Source: F23-D06 sp045600525 (GTDB lineage: Bacteria; Bacteroidota; Bacteroidia; Bacteroidales; WCHB1-69). Taken from it: a DNA stretch of 64,000 nucleotides. Shown here in pieces: positions 35,595 through 46,100 of this stretch (positions within the stretch are counted from its first letter, which is position 1; each line of letters starts with the position of its first letter). Position numbers and translations under genes: made by a program. The stretch is from the NCBI GenBank assembly GCA_045600525.1, contig JAZRYC010000046.1, positions 8,000 through 71,999 of the forward strand, given 5' to 3'. The notes under the pieces were generated by a model that was given only the letters and a program-made list of their open reading frames with translations, was not told where the DNA came from and did not search any database.

Positions 35595-36348
35595 TTATTT
35601 CTTCATCACCTTGCAGTTGGTCTCGGTGCCGTTGTCAAGGCGCACCTTCAGCAGGTACATCCCGGCATTGAGGGTGGAGATGTCCAGCAGGCAGAAGGGG
35701 CCGTTGCATTGTTCGGTGAGCATCAGTTTGCCGAATGAGTCGTAGATTTCCACGATAGAGAGGATGTTGTCGCTTTCTATACGCAGTGCGCCATCTGTGG
35801 GGTTGGGTGACACCGTGACACTGCTGTTGCCTTCATCGGCGGATGGTGTCAGCATTATGCTGCGCATCTGGTCGGCGGGGTCACCGTATGTTTCGTAAAA
35901 GTATTCCGCGCACAGGTTGAAGAAGCACAACACGCCCTGTGCCATTACGGAGGAACGTCCCGTGCGGGCCTCCGCTATGCGTTGCAGCTCGTCAATCTGC
36001 GCGGAGATGCCTGGGGTGGCGTGATGCCAGGCATGGAGCGCCGAAAGGTCCGTTAATATCACGGATAGTGGAGCCTGCGGGTAGATAGGCGAAGACTTTT
36101 CGCGCCTCAATATCATTGCGAATGGCAGTAAAATACTGTGATTCAGACAAGTTAAATTCAAAAGGCTGATAACAAACTTGCCGATAGATTTTAAGATAGG
36201 TCTTGCTTTCAAAAACCGTGTCTCCCGATGCCTTGTATTTTTCATTGCTATACGACCATACGCTACCGTCGGTAATTGGGTGATATTCGTTTTGCGCATA
36301 CGTGGCACCCGCAATGAGAAGGCATACAAAAAATAATAACTTTTTCAT
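35595..36348 (-). pseudogene. Broken T9SS-secreted protein gene (two frames)
   Basis: The first part (36348 to about 36060) encodes a signal peptide (MKKLLFFVCLLIAGATYAQ) and YHPITDGSVWSYSNEKY with DTVFESKTYLKIYRQ, a start typical of T9SS cargo. This frame then reads through unrelated codons to a stop at 35992. The second part (about 36040 to 35595), in another frame, ends with a type A T9SS sorting domain: VSPNPTDGALRIES, IVEIYDSFGKLML, LNAGMYLLKVRLDNG. The frames do not join, and the middle of the protein seems to be missing. The 3' half is visibly more GC-rich than the 5' half. So this looks like an internal deletion or a recombination chimera, not a single-base error. Confidence 0.72.
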
Positions 36349-36450
36349 ATCCGTATTTCACTGGACTTCATTTGTTTATCATGTTTTCCCCTCTAGCCCT
36401 CCTTCTACCTGCGAAGTCCGTTGGACAAAGTGGAATGGTGAGCGGAACAG

Positions 36451-36458
36451 CAAATATA
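36451..36458 (-). promoter_or_regulatory. -7 promoter element before the broken T9SS gene
   Basis: The minus strand reads TATATTTG then CTGTT, about 100 bases before the start at 36348. The GCCGCC extension is absent. Confidence 0.45.
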
Positions 36459-36527
36459 GTGTTTTTTTGCTTGGTGGTGTGGGATAGTAAATGCCGAGAA
36501 AATAATAGAGTATAGTTTGCAGAGCAT

Positions 36528-36560
36528 AAAAAAAAGCCCCACATGCGGGGCTTTTTTTTT
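36528..36560. terminator. Bidirectional intrinsic terminator after ridA
   Basis: A GCCCC/GGGGC stem with a 6-base loop is flanked by nine A on one side and nine T on the other, so both strands have a T-tract. On the minus strand it directly follows ridA, whose stop lies at the edge of the structure. Confidence 0.88.
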
Positions 36561-36933
36561 ATTTCACGGCGATGGTTTCAATTTCCACCATCACGCCTTT
36601 GGGCAGGTCTCTGACGGCAAACGCGGCGCGGGCAGGAGGATTGGTGAGAAAATATTTGGCATAAACCTCGTTCATGGCGCCAAAGTTGGCGATGTCGCTT
36701 AATAGACAGGTGGTTTTTACCACGTTGTCGAAAGTATAGCCGGCTTCATTGAGGATGGCGGCGATGTTTTTCATGACTTGTTCGGTTTGGGCGGTAATGC
36801 CTTCCGGAACAATACCGGAGCCTGGATCAACGGGGATCTGGCCGGAAATGAATAACATACCATTGGCTTCAATGGCTTGGCTGTAGGGACCGATGGCGGC
36901 AGGGGCCTTGTCTGTGTGAATGACTTTCTTCAT
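36559..36933 (-). CDS. ridA: RidA family enamine/imine deaminase
   Basis: The 124-residue protein matches RidA in length and motifs: AIGPYSQAIEANGMLFISGQIP, ILNEAGYTFDNVVKTTCLL, and PPARAAFAVRDLPKGVMVEIE with the catalytic arginine. RidA hydrolyses reactive enamines made by PLP enzymes such as threonine dehydratase. It is a single-gene unit with its own -7 box, divergent from guaB; terminator overlap at the 3' end is tight. Confidence 0.95.
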   Translation of the reverse strand: MKKVIHTDKAPAAIGPYSQAIEANGMLFISGQIPVDPGSGIVPEGITAQTEQVMKNIAAILNEAGYTFDNVVKTTCLLSDIANFGAMNEVYAKYFLTNPPARAAFAVRDLPKGVMVEIETIAVK

Positions 36934-36983
36934 GTTTTAGGATTTTGATTATTAGAAAATTACGTTTTTTTAATAAGAATTTG

Positions 36984-36991
36984 CAAAAATA
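36984..36991 (-). promoter_or_regulatory. -7 promoter element before ridA
   Basis: The minus strand reads TATTTTTG then CAAATTC, 50 bases before the ridA start. It is divergent from the guaB element at 37025. Confidence 0.6.
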
Positions 36992-37024
36992 ACACTTTTA
37001 TTTTTTTCCTATTCTCTTTTTTTG

Positions 37025-37032
37025 TATTTTTG
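37025..37032 (+). promoter_or_regulatory. -7 promoter element before guaB
   Basis: It reads TATTTTTG then CACG, 23 bases before the guaB ATG. Confidence 0.7.
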
Positions 37033-37055
37033 CACGTAATAAAAAATAAACTTTT

Positions 37056-38534
37056 ATGTCTTTTATTACAGATAGAATTACCCTTGAAGGATTGACATTT
37101 GACGATGTTTTGTTGATCCCCTCCTATTCAGAAGTTTTACCCAAAGAGGTTAGTCTGAAGACGCGTTTTTCCCGCAATATCATCTTGAATCTGCCGTTTG
37201 TTTCAGCGGCCATGGACACGGTGACAGAGGCTAAGATGGCTATTTCCATTGCCCGGGAAGGCGGAATCGGTGTCATCCATAAGAACATGACCATTGAAGA
37301 ACAGGCTAAGCAGGTGGCATCGGTGAAGCGTGCCGAAAACGGCATGATCAATGCGCCGGTCATCATCACCCCGGATAAGACGGTGGGAGATGCGCTTCGT
37401 ATGATGGCCGAATACAAAATCGGTGGTATCCCCGTGGTGAACGAACGAAACATCCTCATTGGTATTGTTACCAATCGTGATCTTCGCTTTGAGAAGGATT
37501 TCAGCAAGAAAATTGATTTGGTGATGACGCGCGAGAACCTCATTACAACATCTCGTGATACGGATTTAAACCAGGCTACGGACATTCTCCAACAACACAA
37601 GATTGAGAAACTTCCCGTAGTGGCAGAAGACGGCACCTTGTTGGGCTTGATCACCTATAAGGATATCACGAAGGCCAAAGACAAGCCATTTGCCTGCAAA
37701 GATGCGCAAGGCCGTTTGCGCGTGGCAGCCGGTGTGGGCATTACCAATGACGCCGTGCAACGCGCGGAAGCCCTCGTGGCGGCCGGTGTGGATGCCCTTG
37801 TGTTGGACTGTGCCCATGGTCATTCTATGAATGTGGTGAAGACATTGAAAGATATCAAGGCGCATTTTGACAATGTGGATGTCGTTGTCGGCAATATTGC
37901 CACAGGCGAAGCTGCAAAAATGCTGGCTGATGCCGGTGCGGATGCCGTAAAAGTTGGTATTGGTCCCGGATCCATCTGTACTACCCGTGTGGTGGCTGGT
38001 GTGGGTGTTCCTCAGCTTAGCGCCGTCTATGATGTCTATAAGGCTTTACAAGCCTATGATATTCCTTTGATTGCAGATGGTGGTATTCGTTATTCCGGCG
38101 ATATTGTGAAGGCTCTTGCCGCAGGCGGTAGCTCTGTGATGTTAGGTGGTCTTCTCGCTGGTGTTGAAGAATCTCCAGGTACAACGATTCTATTCAATGG
38201 TCGTAAATTCAAAACCTATCGCGGTATGGGATCCCTTGAGGCTATGCAGCATGGTTCCAAAGACCGCTATATGCAGAGCGATGTGGATGATGCCAAGAAA
38301 CTTGTCCCCGAAGGCATTGTGGGTCGTGTACCTTATAAAGGCGACCTTTATGAAGTCATTTATCAAATGGCCGGCGGACTTCGCTCCGGAATGGGATATA
38401 TTGGCGCACGTAATATTGAAGAAATGCATAATGCCCGTTTCTGCCGAATTACCAATGCGGGAGTCCTTGAAAGTCATCCCCATGACATTACCATTACTGC
38501 GGAAGCTCCTAATTATTCCAGCGAATCCAAATAA
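37056..38534 (+). CDS. guaB: IMP dehydrogenase
   Basis: The 492-residue protein oxidises IMP to XMP, the first step of GMP synthesis. The TIM barrel starts GLTFDDVLLIPSYSEVLP, is interrupted by two CBS domains at about residues 95-205 (MTRENLITTSRDTDLNQA; GLITYKDITKA), and resumes with DCAHGHS. The catalytic loop GIGPGSICTTRVVAGVG holds the nucleophile Cys, and the flap has GMGSLEAM. Length and order are normal. The universal stress protein gene follows after 30 bases. Confidence 0.98.
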   Translation: MSFITDRITLEGLTFDDVLLIPSYSEVLPKEVSLKTRFSRNIILNLPFVSAAMDTVTEAKMAISIAREGGIGVIHKNMTIEEQAKQVASVKRAENGMINAPVIITPDKTVGDALRMMAEYKIGGIPVVNERNILIGIVTNRDLRFEKDFSKKIDLVMTRENLITTSRDTDLNQATDILQQHKIEKLPVVAEDGTLLGLITYKDITKAKDKPFACKDAQGRLRVAAGVGITNDAVQRAEALVAAGVDALVLDCAHGHSMNVVKTLKDIKAHFDNVDVVVGNIATGEAAKMLADAGADAVKVGIGPGSICTTRVVAGVGVPQLSAVYDVYKALQAYDIPLIADGGIRYSGDIVKALAAGGSSVMLGGLLAGVEESPGTTILFNGRKFKTYRGMGSLEAMQHGSKDRYMQSDVDDAKKLVPEGIVGRVPYKGDLYEVIYQMAGGLRSGMGYIGARNIEEMHNARFCRITNAGVLESHPHDITITAEAPNYSSESK

Positions 38535-38564
38535 AGTATTTAATAATTGTAAAATTCCAATATT

Positions 38565-39413
38565 ATGAAAAATATCGTTGTCGGTATCGACTTTTCCAAT
38601 AGTTCCATGACGGCTATGCGTCATGCAGTTGCCATTGCCTTACGTGATAAGGCCACCCTTCATCTTGTTTGGGTAAAGGCCCCTGGTGTGGCAAGTAGTT
38701 CTGAAGAATTTGATGAAGGTAAAAGTTTTATGCACCATCAACAGGAAAAGCTCCAGGAATGGGCTGCTATGTGCAAGCACGAAGCTCCAGAATGCATCGT
38801 CAATAATGTCTTCTTGGAGGGCAAGCCCCATATTGAAGTTAACAAGTATGCAGCCAATCTGCCAGAAGCCATCATTGTCCTCGGTGCGCACGGCGCTTCC
38901 GGATTTGAGGAGGGTTATATCGGCAATAATGCCTATCGTATGATCAATGCTGCCGAAGTTCCCGTTTTGATTATGCGTGAGAATATCCAAATCAACCGCG
39001 ACCTCACCAAGATATTGGTGCCTATTGATATCAGCTTCGAAACGTTGCAGAAGATGAGATTGTCCATTTATTTGGCTAAGCTTTTCGCTGCTCAGATTTA
39101 TCTTTTCGGCGTAAACTATCCGAATGACGCGCAAACAAAACACATCATCAACGTACAGCTTCGCAATGCGATGACCATGTGCGACGATGCCAATGTGAGA
39201 TATGTGGCCGAAGCACACAATGTTACCAATAACGATGTTTGCAACACGATTATCTCTTCAGCTAAAGAATTGGATGCCAATCTTATTACAATTATGCGCG
39301 AAGAACAGGAAACAGATTTTACGGCATCTCGCAATATGCGCCAGATTTTGAGTACCTGCTCTATGCCGCTACTCATCATTCCCAATAGAAACACATTCTC
39401 TGTAGGCAGATAA
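38565..39413 (+). CDS. Tandem universal stress protein
   Basis: The 282-residue protein has two UspA domains. The first (about 1-140) shows IVVGIDFSNSSMTAMRHAVAIA and IVLGAHGASGFEEGYIGNNAYRMINAAEVPVLIM, close to the ATP-binding G-x2-G-x9-G(S/T) pattern. The second (about 145-280) starts ILVPIDISFETLQKM and has ITIMREEQETDF, where the nucleotide motif is degenerate. This is a common Bacteroidota form. It is 30 bases after guaB and is followed by a strong terminator, so both genes probably share one transcript. Confidence 0.92.
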   Translation: MKNIVVGIDFSNSSMTAMRHAVAIALRDKATLHLVWVKAPGVASSSEEFDEGKSFMHHQQEKLQEWAAMCKHEAPECIVNNVFLEGKPHIEVNKYAANLPEAIIVLGAHGASGFEEGYIGNNAYRMINAAEVPVLIMRENIQINRDLTKILVPIDISFETLQKMRLSIYLAKLFAAQIYLFGVNYPNDAQTKHIINVQLRNAMTMCDDANVRYVAEAHNVTNNDVCNTIISSAKELDANLITIMREEQETDFTASRNMRQILSTCSMPLLIIPNRNTFSVGR

Positions 39414-39415
39414 TT

Positions 39416-39450
39416 AGTGATCGGTAATCGGTGAACTGTGATCTGTTAGT
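39416..39450 (+). repeat. Degenerate 7-bp repeats after the universal stress gene
   Basis: Five successive heptamers read AGTGATC, GGTAATC, GGTGAAC, TGTGATC and TGTTAGT, beginning three bases after the stop codon. A similar 7-bp periodicity occurs at 62718-62775 with another core. The strand is arbitrary. Confidence 0.6.
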
Positions 39451-39496
39451 TTCGGTTCAAGATAACAAGTGCTTACAAGATTTTTATAGAGAAGAT

Positions 39497-39525
39497 AAAG
39501 CGTGTTAAATGTCTTAACACGCTTT
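39497..39525 (+). terminator. Intrinsic terminator of guaB-usp
   Basis: A perfect 12-bp stem (39497-39508 with 39514-39525, core GCGTGTTAA) has a 5-base loop and runs into six T. It lies 83 bases after the usp stop. Confidence 0.9.
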
Positions 39526-39584
39526 TTTAATTTATCCAATAATCCTTTTTGCGATAATTCGCGAAATTTGATAAAATATGTTTT

Positions 39585-40184
39585 ATGGAAAAAAACAGCA
39601 AACCAAGTAAAAAAAACAGTAAAAGAACCCTGCGCGCCGGCAATATGCTGAACCCCTCACCTGTGGTGATGGTTTCCTGCGGCAGTTCGATTGACGAATA
39701 TAATATTATAACGATAGCATGGACGGGCACCCTCTGCTCTGACCCTGCGCTTTGCTACATTTCCGTGCGTCCGGAGCGCCATTCCTACAACCTTATCAAG
39801 GAGAGTGGTGAGTTTGTCATCAACTTGGTAAACCGCGACCTGGCACCCATCGCCGATTGGTGCGGAGTGAAATCAGGCAAGAAGTTCAACAAGTTCTTTG
39901 AGACCGGTCTCACGCCCGTGCGCGGCACACAGGTCAAAGCCCCGATGATTGACGAAGCCCCCGTGAACCTCGAGTGCAAGGTTAAGCAGATCATCCCCTT
40001 GGGCTCACACGATATGTTCGTCGCCGAAATCGTGGCTGTTCATGCCAAAGAGAATCTTTTCAACTATAAGACCGACGCTCTTGAATTGCAGCGTGCCAAC
40101 CTTGTGAGTTATTCCCACGGACATTATTACGATCTGGGTAAGATTCTCGGCAAGTTTGGTTACTCGGTTGAGAAAAAGCAGTAG
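39585..40184 (+). CDS. Flavin reductase family protein
   Basis: The 199-residue protein belongs to the FMN-binding split-barrel flavin-reductase group: NPSPVVMVSCGSSIDEYNIITIAWTGTLC, SDPALCYISVRPERHSYNLI, and FVINLV near the N-terminal half. The first 17 residues are lysine/serine-rich and low in complexity. These proteins bind FMN and use NAD(P)H to reduce flavin or act as oxidoreductases; the substrate is unknown. It stands alone between the terminator and the convergent giant gene, with one base between stops. Confidence 0.87.
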   Translation: MEKNSKPSKKNSKRTLRAGNMLNPSPVVMVSCGSSIDEYNIITIAWTGTLCSDPALCYISVRPERHSYNLIKESGEFVINLVNRDLAPIADWCGVKSGKKFNKFFETGLTPVRGTQVKAPMIDEAPVNLECKVKQIIPLGSHDMFVAEIVAVHAKENLFNYKTDALELQRANLVSYSHGHYYDLGKILGKFGYSVEKKQ

Positions 40185-40185
40185 G

Positions 40186-43100
40186 CTATTTGCCTTTCAC
40201 ACATCTTACGCTGTAGCCTAAGGATTTAGACGATAGTATTTCCTGTAGCATGTAGCAGTTACAATCGGCCATAAAACTCTTGGCAATGGTATTATTAGTT
40301 TCGTCACATGTCCAGAAATAGGCTCTGCCCAAGAGGTTTTCACAACGGGCTTTGGCATCGTTGTAGAATCCTGACGGCAACATGGAAAAGTCTGTTTCGT
40401 TTGTGCCCGGATTCAGCAGCCAGTAGTCGGGAGATCTCAACGTTAATGCGTCTATGTACACCAGGGTGTTGAATTGCTCTTCGGTCGGCAGATACCAACC
40501 TTCTGGGCAGGCACCTTGAATAGGTGAAGTTGAAGGTGTTGTCGTACCTTGCGGTATGCGAGCAGCATCGTACCAAGAATACAGTCTTCCAAAAACAAGC
40601 GCATTTTGAGTCGTATCGCTATTGTTGGTGGCGTAATATGGACGGGCATTCGGAATAGGTTCACCGTCGCTGTAATGAGTAGATTTGAGGTTCTGCTTCA
40701 ACCAGCAATTAAAGCCTATACGGACAGTGCTGTATTCGTTTCCGTCATAGTCGGTCACAGAAAGCTCACCTTCACCACAAGGAGGCAGATTCAACATAAT
40801 GTTCTGACTGCATTCGTGCGTATTTCCACAAACATCAGTAACTTGCCAATAAATGGTGGTGTTGGGATTATCGGTACTCGGAATAAAGACGGAGTCGGTG
40901 GGTAGATGCCAATCTTCCATATTTGTACGACGATATAGAACAGAGGAAATCATCGTGTTGGGAAGCGTGTCTCCGTTATGGATTACTGGAGGTACCACCA
41001 ACGAATCGGCATGTAAGAACGGCTCGCCAAAGTTTACGTTATAAGAAGCAGAGGTGCATTCCAGATTGTCATCGGTGAGGTTGTAAACCACAATATTGAA
41101 ACTGTCAACGGTAGTACAGCCGTTTTGATTCACTGTAAGGTAGTGCATCTTTGAATGAGTAGTTTCGTCAGCCATATAATCTAAAGTAAAGAATGAAGTG
41201 TCCGTGCTGGAAATGATGGGACCGTCTTCAGTGGACCATATCACGCGGTTGGCTTCTGGAACTAATGCGAAGTTCAAAGCAGTGGTATCTAGTTTGAACT
41301 GCATATCAGTGCCCTGACATACTGTGTCCGTACCGATTGTTTGTATCCAGATAGGCTGTTTGCGCATTGTGATAAGTCCTATTTTTTGTAATGGAGTAGA
41401 TGCGCATCGTGTATCGGGTTCTGCTTCCACAAGGTAGCGAGCGAAAAGATCATCGGAAAGAGTACCACTTAAAGAAATAGTGTCTTCTCTTTCATTGTCA
41501 ATGACCACACCAGCTGGTATAACATTTCCATCTGTCAGCCAAGTAAGAGTGTAGGAAACGGCGTTACTAATAACAAACTCATTGTCAATCATCGTGTTTC
41601 CACAAATACCGAGGTCGAGAGATCCACGAGTAAGAGTAATGACAGGCATTTTGACAACTTCTACATGGAAGGTCCAACTACTATCGCAATGTGTAATTTG
41701 ATCAACGGCTTTGATCGTGTAGTCAGCTGTAGCATCTGGGGTGATGGTTAATTCAGTAGTACCATTGAAAGGCGTTTCTTCAGAAGTTGTTTCATTAACG
41801 AGGAAGAATTTGAGATAGTCGTCATCGCCCTGACAGGTGAAAGTAACATCAGTACCTTCGCAAACATAGGATGCGTTGCATGTTTGAGCAGTGGCGTCCA
41901 GTGTTGTCAAAGCAGGTCTGTCGCCCGAAACCATCAGGTTGTCAATGGTAATATAGGATGGTAAATATTTGGAGCCCTTCAAAGTTCCGCAAGACTGGGT
42001 ATTACCGGCAGAACCGCCTGTAAATTCGAGTTTAATGAATAATTCATCTTCATTCAAAGAACTTAGCGAAGACAAGTCAAATTCTGCTGTAGACCAAGAT
42101 GTTCCGTTAATCGTTTTTGAACCCAGGTAGGTATAACTGTCGCTGGCGGCGAATTTATAGCTGTAGTTTACATTATTAAAGGCCGCGCCACCATTGTTGT
42201 TGTCACGCTTGTAGTCAAATTTCAAATTCAAGTTATTATAATTTTCCGGGACCAACTTGATTTCGAAATAAACGCCGTCATAATAGGTGTAAGAAGGTTC
42301 ATTTAAAAAGCCCGAGCACGTACTGGACAAATTTGCCCATTGCAATGCGCCATTGGCACCATCAGTGCTATAGCAATAATCGGATGAAGGGGCATATCCA
42401 GTCACATTATTAAATTCGGAAGTATTATATACTGAGAAATTGGCTCCAGAGGTTCTAATACCGCATGTTGGCTGGAAGTTATTGGTACCCGTATTCATAT
42501 CCCAAGCAACCAGGGTGACATTGCTTTCGGAAGAAAGAATTTGCTGGACGCTGTTGGTAATCAAGGTGACACGATAAACGCTGTCGCAACCTGTGGAACA
42601 TTGCCAGTCTGCTGGAGAAGTCAAATATTCCACACCTTCTTCGGTTGGCGTAAAATTAAAGCCATAATCAGTATAGCTTTCGCCAAGGCAGATATAGGCT
42701 ACGATGGTTGTATCGAATGCCTTGCGAACATCCAACCATAAAGTAATGACGCTGTCACAGGGATTGCTTTCTGAAGGAATGCTCAATTGGCACTCATACA
42801 GGCCTGGCTGACGCATTTCATCGGCCTTGGGTGTAATGATGAACATACCCGGAATATATTCGCATTCGTCTGTAAAAGTAATGTTTGAAACCTGATCTAC
42901 TTCATTGGCGCAAACGTAGCCATGACGTTCAATATCCAGACGATAGGCGGGAGCGATGCCGACCATGTCCAAAGTATCAGAAACGATACAGGTGCCGTTA
43001 CCCACACTTACCACATATTGGAAATCACCTGTAGGAATATCATCTTCATCAGTAAGATAATAATCATGGGCATCCAAAAGTGTACTCACCCCATTGTGAA

Positions 43101-46100
43101 TACGCTCCCAATTGTAATTGACAGGGGTCGTTTCGTTTGGGGTGACATCTGTATTGACGTAAGGAGGAGTTGCCATCAGCGCAGATCCTTGATTGGTACA
43201 AACTATGGTTTCAGCGGAAATGGTAATTTCATCAATGGCTTTGTGACCCGATATGCAAATGTTGTCGAGCAAAGAATACTTTGTCCATTCAGATAAATAA
43301 CCAAAGGTACTCTTAGCTGCGCCATCAAAAGTGATTTTAATATACAAGTCATTATTATCATCTATGGCTTTTGATGACTTTTCAGACAAGTTCAATTCAT
43401 AGCTGCCGTCAACTCTGTCGCTTCCTTCCATCGTAATCATTTTCGTTGCGCAGGAATGATAGGTAACATTATCCGTACTATAGGCAAATGTCAAATTGGT
43501 AAAACCATGATCGTTGTCGCCTGTAGTAAGGCGTTCAATTCCGTAGTCAAATCTTAACTTAATATTTGCGTAATCTTTGGTGGAAGTATGGATAATGATG
43601 TTTTTACCATTGTTCATCCTTAAGTCAGGACTAAACAAACTACCTTCCATAACTCCGTTAATCAAGCCCAAGGAGTTTCCAGATGCGGGAATCAGACTTG
43701 AACTGCTGGAAAGGTTGTCGGAAGTGATATTGGATCCGTTCCAATCGCTATAGGAGATGGTGGAACCAGGCATGGATCCGTTCACATCGGCAGAAATAGG
43801 TGAGGATACGTTGCTGAAAGAGGTCCAACCTGCAAGCAGTGTTTCATTTTCCTCAAAGCCAAATTGGTTCCATTCCTGAATATAAAGGTCCAACGTAACG
43901 ATGCTGTCGCAACCGTTTACTGATTTCAAGTCGTCAATAATATACACACCTGTGGTGTTGTATGTGTGCGAGGTACCGTGTTGGTCGCTGACGGTATAGC
44001 TGTTGCCGGCGCAAAGTGACTGTACATCAGTAATATTATATGTCGGATGCACAGTAATAGTTCCATCAAAAGAGTTTGGTGCTGCGCATTTTGTGTTTTC
44101 GTTGGGGAGCAGGGCAACATGATAAGTGAAAGTTCCTGCCACTGCTGGAGCGCCTGTAATACGGGTTTCACCAGCTATAGAGTTGTCAATGGTGATTCCA
44201 TCCGGCATATAGGGTGAGAATGTGATTAGAGGTTCGCAATCACCACCATGGTAAAACAGAATATCTTCAACGACATCATTTTGGCAAACGGTCTGAATCA
44301 AATCGCCGCTTGCGTCAACATACTGAAGATGGGCGCTATAAGTGATATAGATAGCATCAGGTACACGGGCACTGACGCAACCGTCTTCAGGGTTGTATTG
44401 TGCCACATAATTGGTTGTATCCAATTCATAGTCCATGGAAACCGATGGGGTTGAGGTCACATAATTGGAAGAGGTTTCAGTTTCATACCATCTCAATGAA
44501 AAACTCGGGTCCGTAGCAGTAGCTTTAAAGGATATGGTTTTTCCTGTTTCGGGGCATACGGTTGTATCTCCGCGGACGATAGGTACAGCCAGACTAATCA
44601 CATTCAAATTCACAGGATCAGAATAAACGTCGCAGCCACGGTCGTTGCTCACATATACTCTATATTGAAGATCACCTGTCGTTTTGTAATTAGAGGCGAG
44701 AATCACATTGTTGTGATAGGTGTCGTATGAGGCCTCATTTGCGGAGATGGTATCCCAGTCGGAGACTTCATCCTTAAATTCCCAAGTATAGTTAAAAGTT
44801 GAACCAGCACCTGCTTGGATGCCGTTCTCAATGGATTGTGAGGTCAGCGTAACTTCGTTGCTTGGGCATATGGAGGCAGTTGAAACGGTGGGAGCAGTTA
44901 AGGTGGGGTCTGCAACCACGGTCACTTGGATGGGATCTGTGGAAACTTTACAAACTGTTTGGTTGAAATAAAACAGGTCCACGCCAATGGTATAAAGGCC
45001 TTCGGCTGTCAATTCCTGACTTAAGTTTTCATTGTTGCTTACCAAAGCCGCCGGATCAGCATTCTGGGCAATCATCCAATGGTATTCGGATGGTGTGGCA
45101 TAAAAGCCCAAGGATTCATCCAAATGCCAATTACCTTTGGAGATCAATACTTTGCCGCCCACGCAGAATTCATCATAATTTGGAGTTGGAGCATCGTATT
45201 TCGATGGCAATTCAACGGCATAAATGGTTGCAGAGCCCTCACTGACAAACCAGTCGGAACAAGCAACTTTTGCGTAACGCTTCAAAATATAGGTACCGGC
45301 ACCGAGTGTTTGAATATCCAATAAACTATTGTCAAGACTTGCAACATCGCTATTTGCGATAGCTGTTTCCTCACCACCATCTTTAGTGTAAGTCCACTTA
45401 TAGGAAATAGTCTTGTTTGGTGTAATAGAGGCTTCCGTTACGTTTTGAACAGAAAAACTTCCAGCCAAACAGGTATAAATATCAGAACTTGATATTTTTC
45501 CTGGTTGAACATCAGCCACAGTAATCAGGTATTCGTTTTCTGAAGCGATGGAATCCATAGCACAGCCATTGGTTTTGGCATAGCGCAAGTATGTATGGTT
45601 GCCAGAGCACAATGTGTTTTCAGCAATAGAAAGATTTTGGTTTGTGGCACCAGGCACAATGTCGCCATTATGTGTCCAAAAATATTCGCTGTTGCTAACT
45701 TCTGAGCCATTAATAGAAATGGGTGTGCCAGGTGCTATGGTGGTATCAATGTCTTCAATATTGCCTGAATTAAAGGTGACTTCAATATGATATTCACCAT
45801 TAGAAGCATATTCGTTTGATCCAATTTTCACATAGCGGACAACAGAATAGATGTCAGGATTTGTGGCGGTGAAACTACCGGAAGCCAAAGTTGGCGCATT
45901 ACTCTCGAAAGAATCGCCTGTCAAGGTTCCGTTTTTCTTCAAATACCAGTTATAGGTAAAATTAACATCGTTAGAAATATTGGCCGGAACTTGGTTTTCA
46001 ACTGCAAACAGAGCGCAAGGAGATATATTTGTTACTCCCGAAATAGAACCTGTATAGAGCCACTGTGCATATATTGTATAATTGTCTGTATTTTGACACT

